Assembly (NCBI GenBank): GCA_049680295.1
Contig: JBAUHN010000448.1
Span: 1 to 5,895 of the forward strand
Length of the DNA: 5,895 nt
Direction of reading: 5' to 3'
Origin: JBAUHN01 sp049680295
GTDB taxonomy: Bacteria; Pseudomonadota; Alphaproteobacteria; Rhodobacterales; Rhodobacteraceae
Shown here: positions 1 to 5,244 of the stretch, piece after piece
How positions within the stretch are numbered: position 1 is the first letter of the stretch
Layout: each line of letters begins with the position of its first letter
Position numbers and translations under genes: made by a program
The notes under the pieces: generated by a model
Told to the model about the DNA's origin: nothing
Seen by the model: the letters and a program-made list of their open reading frames with translations, nothing else
The model's database searches: none

Positions 1-390
1 TTCGACTATCAACTGACGGGCTACCGCGAAGACAACCTTGTGAAGATGTCGATCCTTGTGAATGACGAACCGGTTGATGCGCTGTCAACCATGGTCCACC
101 GCGACCGTGCAGAGGCGCGGGGCAGGGCGATGGTTGAAAAACTGAAAGACCTGATCCCCCGCCACATGTTCAAAATCCCGATCCAGGCGGCAATCGGCGG
201 CAAGGTGATCGCGCGTGAGACATTGTCGGCAATGCGCAAGGACGTGACGGCCAAGTGTTACGGCGGAGACGCCACCCGCAAACGCAAGCTGCTGGACAAG
301 CAGAAGGCAGGGAAGAAGAAGATGCGGCAGTTTGGGAAAGTGGATATCCCGCAGGAGGCGTTTATTTCGGCGCTGAAGATGGACAGCTAA
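1..390 (+). CDS. lepA: Elongation factor 4 (LepA), C-terminal part
   Basis: The frame is open from base 1 and ends at TAA 388-390, giving the last 129 residues of a protein of about 600; the 5' end is outside the window. LepA is a ribosome-bound GTPase that acts on elongating or stalled ribosomes. The GTPase domain is not in view. What is visible is the end of the EF-G-like domain V (the stretch with GYREDNLVKMSILVN near the start) and the LepA-specific C-terminal domain, recognised by RETLSAMRKDVTAKCYGGD, the basic run RKRKLLDKQKAGKKKM and the ending RQFGKVDIPQEAFISALK. These are highly conserved in the family and the length is complete at the C-terminus. The Met at base 40 is internal, not a start. 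The stop codon is part of a terminator-like palindrome. Identification is firm. Confidence 0.97.
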   Translation, partial: FDYQLTGYREDNLVKMSILVNDEPVDALSTMVHRDRAEARGRAMVEKLKDLIPRHMFKIPIQAAIGGKVIARETLSAMRKDVTAKCYGGDATRKRKLLDKQKAGKKKMRQFGKVDIPQEAFISALKMDS

Positions 391-404
391 AGCTGTCCAT
401 TTTA
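379..404 (+). terminator. Intrinsic terminator overlapping the lepA stop codon
   Basis: Bases 379-388 and 391-400 are perfect reverse complements (10 bp each) separated by AA. In RNA this would form about nine pairs closed by a UAAA loop, followed by TTTT (400-403) on the + strand. The hairpin uses the last codons and the TAA of lepA, so the terminator is partly coding. The T run is short, so efficiency is uncertain. There is no T run on the other side, so it should act only on lepA transcription. Confidence 0.65.
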
Positions 405-412
405 AGTGTCGC

Positions 413-451
413 GCGGGAGGCAGCGTATTGCAAAGCAATGCGCGTTCCCGC
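413..451. repeat. Long imperfect hairpin downstream of lepA
   Basis: An outer 6-bp stem (413-418 with 446-451) encloses a small internal loop and an inner 9-position stem (423-431 with 435-443, one G-T wobble) closed by an AAA loop. It lies between the lepA terminator and the 3' end of the convergent gene ending at 508. It could be a backup or bidirectional terminator, a protein-binding palindrome, or a dispersed palindromic repeat. An 8-nt inverted pair (396-403 and 484-491, extendable to 11 of 13 positions) flanks it, so the whole 396-491 segment may fold together. Only the pairing is seen; function is inference. Confidence 0.45.
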
Positions 452-507
452 TCGGTGAGGTGAAGTGCGAATGTCTTGCATTGAAAATGGATGGGCGAAG
501 CAAATTA

Positions 508-1251
508 TTAGGGCCTTCTAAAAAAGAACACTCCGATTTCTTCTAAATCTTCTGAGTGAACAGGTTGGAAGTTATTGTTCTTAAGTGCCTGTAGCCCTTC
601 TTCGGTCATCGGCCGCGCGTAAACTGCGGTCACACGTTTTTGTTTGCAAAATTCTTTAATGACTTGAACAGACTTGGCTCGAGCCAACTTTTCTGGTGCG
701 ACCGCGGCCCCTAAATAGTAGTCTGATTTGGAGGGCATCCTTTTACCAAATATAGTTAGTCCGTCATGAAGAACAGAGAATGTCTTTCGTTCGATTTTCT
801 CCGCGCCTGCTTTGGTCAAGGGTAAAAGCACCAAGTACCCAACCAGCTTTTTGTTTTTCCGCATGTCTACTACGAGCTTTATGCACTTTTTGTTGTGCCG
901 ATAGAGCGCAAGTGTTTCTTCATAAGTCGGGATATCCGCTAGCACGTCGGTTGCAATTTGGTGAATTTGCTTGAGGTCCTGCTCGGCACAGCTGTCAACT
1001 GCCAAGCCGCTTAATCTGGAATTTTTGGTCGCCCACATCTCATGGACAAGTGTGAAAAACCAATACACTCCGGCTAATATTGCCAAACAAAAAACCAATA
1101 CCACTGCAAATTTTGTATATTTAACAAAAGGAAGTAGAAACGGAAAGTCACGCGCCAACTCATCGTCTACATCAAGAACTGACATTGCAAAGCCAAGCGC
1201 GCTAAACAACAAAACGAATGCAAACGCTGATTTGGTGGTATTAAATCTCAA
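508..1251 (-). CDS. Two-span membrane protein with GNAT-like C-terminal domain
   Basis: A 247-residue protein. Two hydrophobic segments, about residues 8-26 and 46-69, make an N-terminal membrane anchor with a short acidic loop between them (DVDDE). The rest is soluble. Its pattern resembles a GNAT acyltransferase core: a strand KLVGYLVLLP near 136-145, a strand YYLGAAVAP near 178-186, a following helix to about 204, then TAVYAR and a helix ending NNNFQP near 229. The usual acyl-CoA loop (Q/RxxGxG/A) is not present; the matching spot reads APEKLARAKS, so it may be a catalytically altered or non-enzymatic member. The start is TTG (1251-1249): a TAG lies two codons upstream in frame, and the next Met (residue 23) would delete the first span. 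No strong ribosome site is seen. Composition is AT-rich compared with lepA and the operon to the right, suggesting transfer. It follows a small membrane gene by 22 nt. That the gene is real is likely; the GNAT assignment is moderate. Confidence 0.75.
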   Translation of the reverse strand: MRFNTTKSAFAFVLLFSALGFAMSVLDVDDELARDFPFLLPFVKYTKFAVVLVFCLAILAGVYWFFTLVHEMWATKNSRLSGLAVDSCAEQDLKQIHQIATDVLADIPTYEETLALYRHNKKCIKLVVDMRKNKKLVGYLVLLPLTKAGAEKIERKTFSVLHDGLTIFGKRMPSKSDYYLGAAVAPEKLARAKSVQVIKEFCKQKRVTAVYARPMTEEGLQALKNNNFQPVHSEDLEEIGVFFFRRP

Positions 1252-1273
1252 ATACTAGGTCTTTATTTATGCT

Positions 1274-1420
1274 TCAGAAAAAATCAAACTTATCTCGAAT
1301 TTTAGAAAGTAGGACATAGTCAATGGCGTAGACGGCAAATGCAACTGTAGCCAAAATATATGTCACATCATGGTTCCAAACTACTTCGACCATATCTCTC
1401 ATCCTATCAATTACCCCCAT
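1274..1420 (-). CDS. Small single-span membrane protein (48 residues)
   Basis: ATG (1420-1418) to TGA (1276-1274) encodes 48 residues: an amphipathic, charged N-terminus (MGVIDRMRDMVEVVWNHD), one hydrophobic span of about 20 residues (about 19-38, VTYILATVAFAVYAIDYVLL) and a charged tail (SKIRDKFDFF). I recognise no family. Support comes from the clean membrane-protein layout, an ATG start, an in-frame TGA a few codons upstream, and its position 22 nt before the GNAT-like membrane gene on the same strand with the same AT-rich composition. A weak GAAG element lies about 13 nt before the ATG; a better ribosome site is not seen. It may act with its downstream neighbour as a small partner subunit in the membrane. 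This is inference; the gene is plausible rather than certain. Confidence 0.55.
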   Translation of the reverse strand: MGVIDRMRDMVEVVWNHDVTYILATVAFAVYAIDYVLLSKIRDKFDFF

Positions 1421-1510
1421 TGTTACATTAGTTCTTCATTATTGTCACGCAAGGGTTAATGCAATGCTAAGTTGAAATATTGGTTCTAACTTCACTAATA
1501 TGGGGGAGCT

Positions 1511-1580
1511 AAAAATTACTTAAGTTCATGATATTATTCGTCAAAATTGGTTGGGTCTGGTATTTATTGAAATCTTCACA
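1511..1580. other. AT-rich stretch, possible DNA unwinding element
   Basis: By hand count 51 of 70 bases are A or T, including runs such as AAAAATTACTTAAG and ATATTATT. If the region to the right is an origin, this would be the easiest place for strand opening. It could equally be AT-rich promoter DNA for the - strand membrane genes ending at 1420, or just part of the AT-rich insert. Function is inference. Confidence 0.25.
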
Positions 1581-1820
1581 AATTGGGGAGAATCTGCAGA
1601 GTTTTGGGCGGATGGGGACAACAAGTTTAGACATTGCCGATGTTACAACCTTACTGCTTTCGGGAATCGATTGGTAATCTACTTTCCATTTTTTTGGTAG
1701 CAAATCCTCTGGATTTGCAGCGCCTGCCCCGTGGGGGCGGTTCGGGCGCGGTGGTTCCTATCGAACGGATCTTACGAGAGTCCACCTTCCAACCCAGCCC
1801 AATCATTCATCTTTTCCAAC

Positions 1821-1875
1821 TTATCCACCGCTTACTCACAGGGAATACCGCAACTAATTCAACATCTTATCCACA
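1821..1875 (+). promoter_or_regulatory. Cluster of DnaA-box-like nonamers
   Basis: Three sites match the DnaA box TTATNCACA on the same strand: 1821-1829 TTATCCACC (one mismatch), 1832-1840 TTACTCACA (one mismatch) and 1867-1875 TTATCCACA (exact). The first two begin 11 bp apart, about one helical turn. A weaker relative, TTATCCTAC, lies at 1934-1942. DnaA binds such boxes at replication origins and at some promoters. Three good sites within 55 bp of non-coding DNA are unlikely to be chance. Whether this is the origin, a DnaA-titration site or a DnaA-regulated element cannot be decided from the sequence. Confidence 0.5.
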
Positions 1876-2148
1876 AGAAATTCCGCTTCGGACCTATTTT
1901 TATGTTGCACGACTCACCTTCCCGGGCGCAGACTTATCCTACCGCAGCGGAGTTCATTGAACAGAAGTTGAGGACGCAAAGGCCCCTTAGGGTGGATGCG
2001 GAACGGGATAGGCTCCTCGGGGTCAGGGTCGTTGCGCTGAAATCAAAGGGACGCAGGTCACATCGTGCAGGTCCGATAAGGATCATGGCGAAAAGGCGGT
2101 GTTGCAGGGTTGGCGCGGGGGAAGGCTGGTTTTCGGATCAGCAGTCTC

Positions 2149-2194
2149 GGCGACGGGTGGTAACGCCCTAAGCAAGCTGGGCCACTCTGTCGCC
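2149..2194. repeat. Stem-loop in the G-rich part of the intergenic region
   Basis: GGCGAC (2149-2154) pairs with GTCGCC (2189-2194). Inside, GGTG can pair with CACT and GCCC with GGGC, with small bulges, giving a roughly 46-nt imperfect stem-loop. It lies in a G-rich segment with no gene. It could be part of an untranslated RNA or of the operon's 3' untranslated region. I do not match it to any known RNA family. Confidence 0.3.
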
Positions 2195-2282
2195 CTCTGG
2201 GGGGATGATAGGTTCAAGAAGGCGTCAGGTTGGAGAGGACTTTGGTCCGACCCCCTGGCGCCTTTCGCTTGTTCGCCGCGAT

Positions 2283-2309
2283 TGTTTTACGCGCCGTTTC
2301 GGTAAAACA
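2283..2309 (-). terminator. Hairpin at the end of the five-gene operon
   Basis: TGTTTTAC (2283-2290) and GTAAAACA (2302-2309) form a perfect 8-bp inverted repeat with an 11-nt spacer. On the - strand it contains the last codons and the TAA (2289-2287) of the methyltransferase gene. It sits where an operon terminator is expected, but the stem is AT-rich and no T run follows, so it may serve as a 3' end stabiliser instead of a true intrinsic terminator. It resembles the lepA 3' end in that the stop codon is inside the stem. Confidence 0.35.
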
Positions 2310-2769
2310 GATACCGCTCAGGATCGACGGTATCCGGCCCTGTGATCTGGGTCAGCCCGACCAGCGGTTGTTGCGACACGACCAGCCCGCCGGGCACCAT
2401 CAGAGGCGCAATCAGCGGCGACAGGCGCGCGCCTTCGGCGATGTCCTTTTCCTTGACGCCAAAGCCGAAATCGTAATGCGCCAGCGCCATTTTCGCGCCG
2501 CGCCGCGCCAGTTCCGCCAGCATGTCGTCTGCTTCGCCCAGCAGGAAATCATCCTGCGGTGGCACGCAACTTGGGTGCGGTTGCAATTGCCGGTCGATGA
2601 CCCAGATGCGGCGGCCATCCAGATTTTCGCGCAAATGATCATAGGTGCGCCCGTTGCCAAGGCCCAGTTCCAGCACGTCACCTTTCAGCGGGCGTATCAG
2701 GTCAGCCGCCCAGTTCAGTCCGTCGATCTGTGCTGTCAGGCGACGTCGCATGGATTCAAGGCGGCTCAT
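2287..2769 (-). CDS. Small class I SAM-dependent methyltransferase
   Basis: A 160-residue cytoplasmic protein. Motif I of class I (Rossmann) methyltransferases is clear at residues 32-40, VLELGLGNG, followed by an acidic residue at the end of the next strand (VIDR, Asp59), which in this fold contacts the ribose of S-adenosylmethionine. Later landmarks are EADDML near 79-84 and AHYDFGFG near 97-104. The compact single domain without a separate substrate-binding part suggests the family Pfam lists as Methyltransf_17, which I recall from Roseobacter-group bacteria; the family name is from memory. The acceptor is unknown. The start is ATG 2769-2767, preceded by a good AAAGGA ribosome site 6 nt upstream, and it overlaps the deacetylase stop by 4 nt (ATGA). 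As last gene of a glycan operon it may methylate a sugar or lipid intermediate, which is inference. Confidence 0.88.
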   Translation of the reverse strand: MSRLESMRRRLTAQIDGLNWAADLIRPLKGDVLELGLGNGRTYDHLRENLDGRRIWVIDRQLQPHPSCVPPQDDFLLGEADDMLAELARRGAKMALAHYDFGFGVKEKDIAEGARLSPLIAPLMVPGGLVVSQQPLVGLTQITGPDTVDPERYLFYRNGA

Positions 2770-3530
2770 GGCAGGTCCTTTTGTAGCGTGTGCAGGTTTA
2801 CGGGTTGGGCGCCGCCGTCGGTCAGTTCGCCTAGCAACGCTTTTGAGAATTGCCAGATATCTGCGTCATGCACCAGATGGTGGGTCAGATACCCCAAGGG
2901 TTCGGTGGCGTCTTGTGCGCTGCTGCGCCTGGCACGCAGGATATCCAGCAGGGTATGGATGATCCTGTCCGCGTCAATCAGCCCACGTGTTCCGCGCCAA
3001 TCAATCGGGTCGAGATGCGTGTTGATCTGCCTTAGTCCGGGCGCGGGTTGTGGGGTCTTTCGCGCGGTGAAGGTCGAGATGCCGATATACCCAACTGCGG
3101 CCAAATCCGGGTGAAAGCTGTCGTCTATCCGGTTCCAAGGCGGTACAAATATCGGCAGCAGGCGATCCTGAAACTTGGCTGACAGGATGTCCAACCCGTT
3201 GCGCATCTCATCGCGTGCCGCTGTACGGGCTGCGTCAAATTCGGCCTTTTTCTGACCCGGTTTGGCATGATTTTGATGGGCCCAGCCGTGTATCATCGGG
3301 ATCAGGTTGCGCTGTTGCGCGACCACCTGTGCCAGCGTGTCATCGGCAAGTGACGGGATAATTGCAAGATGCACAGGCACATTCAATTGCAGTGACATGT
3401 CCGACAAAGCGGTCAGCGCCGGAGTGGTCGAGATCGCATCATCATCACGCCACCAGATTGGCAAGGCGCGGTTTTCTGCGCGCCATTGTCGCAGTTCTTG
3501 TCGCAGGGGGGACCAGTCAGCCTTCATCAC
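2766..3530 (-). CDS. Polysaccharide deacetylase (NodB-like), cytoplasmic
   Basis: A protein of 254 residues. Carbohydrate esterase 4 / NodB-like landmarks are present: an acidic motif WRDDD (residues 27-31) in place of TFDDG, the metal-binding HGWAH with a further His (81-88), PPWNRID (130-136) in the position of the third motif, and a late His-rich HHLVHD. Enzymes of this fold remove N- or O-acetyl groups from sugars using a metal bound by Asp-His-His. The N-terminus starts with charged, Trp-rich sequence and has no signal peptide, so unlike many family members it should act in the cytoplasm, on a precursor. The start is either GTG 3530-3528 (4-nt overlap with the upstream stop) or the next codon, ATG 3527 (1-nt overlap); an AAAGGG lies 6 nt before the GTG. 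The change in the first motif makes the exact substrate uncertain. Confidence 0.87.
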   Translation of the reverse strand: MMKADWSPLRQELRQWRAENRALPIWWRDDDAISTTPALTALSDMSLQLNVPVHLAIIPSLADDTLAQVVAQQRNLIPMIHGWAHQNHAKPGQKKAEFDAARTAARDEMRNGLDILSAKFQDRLLPIFVPPWNRIDDSFHPDLAAVGYIGISTFTARKTPQPAPGLRQINTHLDPIDWRGTRGLIDADRIIHTLLDILRARRSSAQDATEPLGYLTHHLVHDADIWQFSKALLGELTDGGAQPVNLHTLQKDLP

Positions 3531-4663
3531 TGGGTGCCCTTTAACTCTGCCACAATACGCACTGTTTCGCGCGCACCGTCGATCCCTGCCTGTCGGGCTG
3601 GGCGATTGGGCGCGGTCAACATTGCGTTTACAGAGGACAATAGATTGGCCGGGCTCAACGCGTCATTGCGCAAAACGCATATGCCATCCAGTTGGGCCAA
3701 AGCGTCTGCGCGCAGGCTTTGTTCCACCTCGCCACCGGCGTCGAAAGGGATAAAGACAGCCGGGGTTCCGGCCTGAAGGATATCGAGCGCGGTATTGTAG
3801 CCACACATCGACACAGAGGCAGCAGCGTTCAGTAGCATCTGGCAAAATTCCGGGCGGGCGCGTTCGAGGATTGTGTTGGGTGATGCAGTTTTCGACAGCT
3901 GATCAATCAAGTTGGCCGCATCGCTGCCGCCGATCAAAATGCGCCATGTTCTGTCTGGATCAAGGGCGGCCGCCTGCGTGGCAGTTTCAAATATTGACCG
4001 GCCGACATTGCCGCCGCCTGCGCTGACGATGATCTGGCCCGCTCCGATCCGGTCTGGCGTGGGTTGGGTGGGCGGTTGGGCGACGTATCCGGTGTACTGC
4101 AGCTTTGATCGCAGCATATCCGAGAGCGGCCAGCTGGCATCCAGCGGCGTCACTGCCGGGTCGGAATGGACCAGAACCGCATCGTAGAAATCGGCGATCA
4201 GCGCGTCGGCCATCGCCACTTTGGCGGGTTTTGAGGGCGGGGCGAGGATATCGCGGACCGACGCACAGATCAGCGGCCTTTGCGCGGTGTTTTGTGCCAT
4301 CTGCAAGAGGGTAGTAAATTCCTGTCGTAAGATGCGCCGCCCGAATGGGAACAGTTCGGTGATCAGCACGTCCGGTTTCACCTTTTCGAACTGACCCAGC
4401 AAAACTGATTGACGTTGCTGCATATAGTGCCCGGTCACCGGCGCATCGGATCCGTCCAGAAGCTGCGCGAAATTCACGCCATCAGAGCGAACTGGCGGCA
4501 GTTGGATCAGATCAATCCCATCAGTATCCAGATGTGCAACAGCACACCCGCCCGAGACAACAACGGGGGTGTGGCCGCCCGCCAGAAACGCGCGCGCGAG
4601 GCTAAGGGCGCGGGTCAGGTGGCCGGTTCCCAGCAGGTGGGTGACAACGATCATGACCTTCAT
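3527..4663 (-). CDS. MurG-like GT-B glycosyltransferase (GT28 type)
   Basis: A 378-residue protein. The N-terminus MKVMIVVTHLLGTGHLTRAL is a typical first strand and glycine loop of the acceptor half of a GT-B fold (G12-T-G-H15). The C-terminal half binds the nucleotide sugar: a loop SAGGGNVG at 214-221, a strand WRILIGG near 240-246, and the diagnostic SMCGYNTALDILQAGTPAVF from 285, followed by EQ (314-315) with RAD and LAQL, as in MurG and other GT28 enzymes. It probably transfers a sugar from a UDP- or other NDP-donor to a membrane-associated or soluble acceptor; the acceptor is unknown. There is no signal peptide or membrane span. The start ATG 4663-4661 overlaps the stop of the upstream phosphatase by 4 nt (ATGA). 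The frame stays open further upstream to 4996, but that part lies over the phosphatase gene and has no glycosyltransferase character. It is not MurG itself, as no cell-wall genes are nearby. Confidence 0.88.
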   Translation of the reverse strand: MKVMIVVTHLLGTGHLTRALSLARAFLAGGHTPVVVSGGCAVAHLDTDGIDLIQLPPVRSDGVNFAQLLDGSDAPVTGHYMQQRQSVLLGQFEKVKPDVLITELFPFGRRILRQEFTTLLQMAQNTAQRPLICASVRDILAPPSKPAKVAMADALIADFYDAVLVHSDPAVTPLDASWPLSDMLRSKLQYTGYVAQPPTQPTPDRIGAGQIIVSAGGGNVGRSIFETATQAAALDPDRTWRILIGGSDAANLIDQLSKTASPNTILERARPEFCQMLLNAAASVSMCGYNTALDILQAGTPAVFIPFDAGGEVEQSLRADALAQLDGICVLRNDALSPANLLSSVNAMLTAPNRPARQAGIDGARETVRIVAELKGTQ

Positions 4664-5244
4664 TGCGCGCGCTCGATCAGGCGAACTGGATCGGGGTCTG
4701 CGTGCCATGTCTTGTCTGCGATGTGCAGCACGTAAAGGCGGTTGCGTTTGATCTGGAACGGGGCGGGACCGGTGAAATCCCAGCCCGTCGCCTGTGCCAG
4801 TAAAACCCGCATCACGCCGATGTGGCACACGGCGAGGGCGTCTTGTGACAGGCTGTTGACCCAAGGAACCAACCGGTCGCGCAGGGCTTGCGGGCTTTCG
4901 CCGGCGGGCGGAGTGTAGTTCCAGCCCCAGTGTTCGATGTCCTTGTATCCGCTGGATGGGTCCGCGCGCAGGTCCTTGCCCTGCAACCCTTCCCATTCAC
5001 CCCAGTTCATTTCGATCAGAGCGACGGATAATCTGGGTGCAGTGCCTGCGACCAGTTCTGCGGTGTGACTGGCGCGTTGCAACGGGCTGGACCAAAGGTC
5101 TGCGGTGTCCCAGGGCGGTGGTAGTCGCAAGCCTGCCAACTGGGTCACAGCCTCGGTGTCCAGCGGGATGTCCGTGCGGCCCTGAATGCGGCCCGCACGG
5201 TTCCAATCGGTATGGCCGTGGCGCAAAAGGGCAAGCCGGATCAT
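4660..5244 (-). CDS. Histidine phosphatase family protein (phosphoglycerate-mutase-like)
   Basis: A 194-residue cytoplasmic protein. The family signature LRHGHTDWN is at residues 7-15 with His9 as the residue that becomes phosphorylated; WSSPLQRA (51-58) supplies the second Arg; EMNWGEWEG (78-86) holds the likely acid Glu78; PAGES (113-117) and CHIGVMR with the second catalytic His141 complete the active site. All key residues are present, so it should be active, removing a phosphate from a small molecule. Single members are often labelled cobC or gpmB by automatic tools, but nothing here points to cobalamin or glycolysis. Between two glycosyltransferases, a sugar-phosphate or glycan-phosphate substrate is more likely, by inference. 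The start ATG 5244-5242 has an AGG about 8 nt upstream and overlaps the preceding stop by 4 nt; the gene overlaps the next start by 4 nt. Confidence 0.9.
   Translation of the reverse strand: MIRLALLRHGHTDWNRAGRIQGRTDIPLDTEAVTQLAGLRLPPPWDTADLWSSPLQRASHTAELVAGTAPRLSVALIEMNWGEWEGLQGKDLRADPSSGYKDIEHWGWNYTPPAGESPQALRDRLVPWVNSLSQDALAVCHIGVMRVLLAQATGWDFTGPAPFQIKRNRLYVLHIADKTWHADPDPVRLIERAQ

Larger units (their letters stand above)
1421..2282. other. Long gene-poor intergenic region, candidate replication origin
   Basis: About 860 bp without a convincing coding frame on either strand, lying downstream of the five-gene operon and upstream of the small membrane gene. From left to right it has an AT-rich part (1511-1580 is 51 of 70 A/T by hand count), a C-rich part with DnaA-box-like nonamers (1781-1940: about 56 C against 18 G), and a G-rich part (1951-2270: about 118 G against 72 C). 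GANTC sites, the CcrM methylation target in alphaproteobacteria, occur at 1590-1594, 1664-1668, 1778-1782 and 1911-1915. Chromosomal origins combine such elements. Against this, hemE, parAB, gidA and dnaA are not in the window, and the boxes are about 240 bp from the most AT-rich stretch. The first part must also carry the promoter for the - strand genes; I find no convincing -35/-10 pair. Confidence 0.4.

Noticed and set aside
1421..1500. Promoter for the small membrane gene
   Set aside because: On the - strand an AATAAT-like hexamer and a TTGCAT can be found, but their spacing is 15 bp and the -35 match is poor, so it is not listed as a feature.
1521..1550. Possible dif (chromosome dimer resolution) site, because the genes converge here
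   Set aside because: The AT-rich sequence does not show the two XerC/XerD half-sites around a 6-bp centre, and the skew change is in the origin direction, not the terminus direction.
1509..1703. Open frame of 64 codons on the - strand
   Set aside because: It begins at TTG with no well-placed ribosome site, has no membrane or domain pattern, and lies in the AT-rich stretch. A real small gene cannot be fully excluded.
1731..2171. Open frame of 146 codons on the + strand
   Set aside because: The translation has no recognisable domain, its composition shifts from Ser/Phe/Ile-rich to Arg-rich along its length as expected from the skew change in non-coding DNA, and it runs across the DnaA-box cluster. 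No ribosome site was seen.
2230..3114. Open frame of 294 codons on the + strand
   Set aside because: It is the opposite-strand shadow of the methyltransferase and deacetylase genes, which have clear motifs; its own translation is Arg/Ala/Gln-rich and unrecognisable.
4664..4996. In-frame N-terminal extension of the MurG-like glycosyltransferase
   Set aside because: It lies over the histidine phosphatase gene, is Arg/Pro-rich without family features, and the ATG at 4663 gives the expected GT-B N-terminus with a 4-nt overlap.
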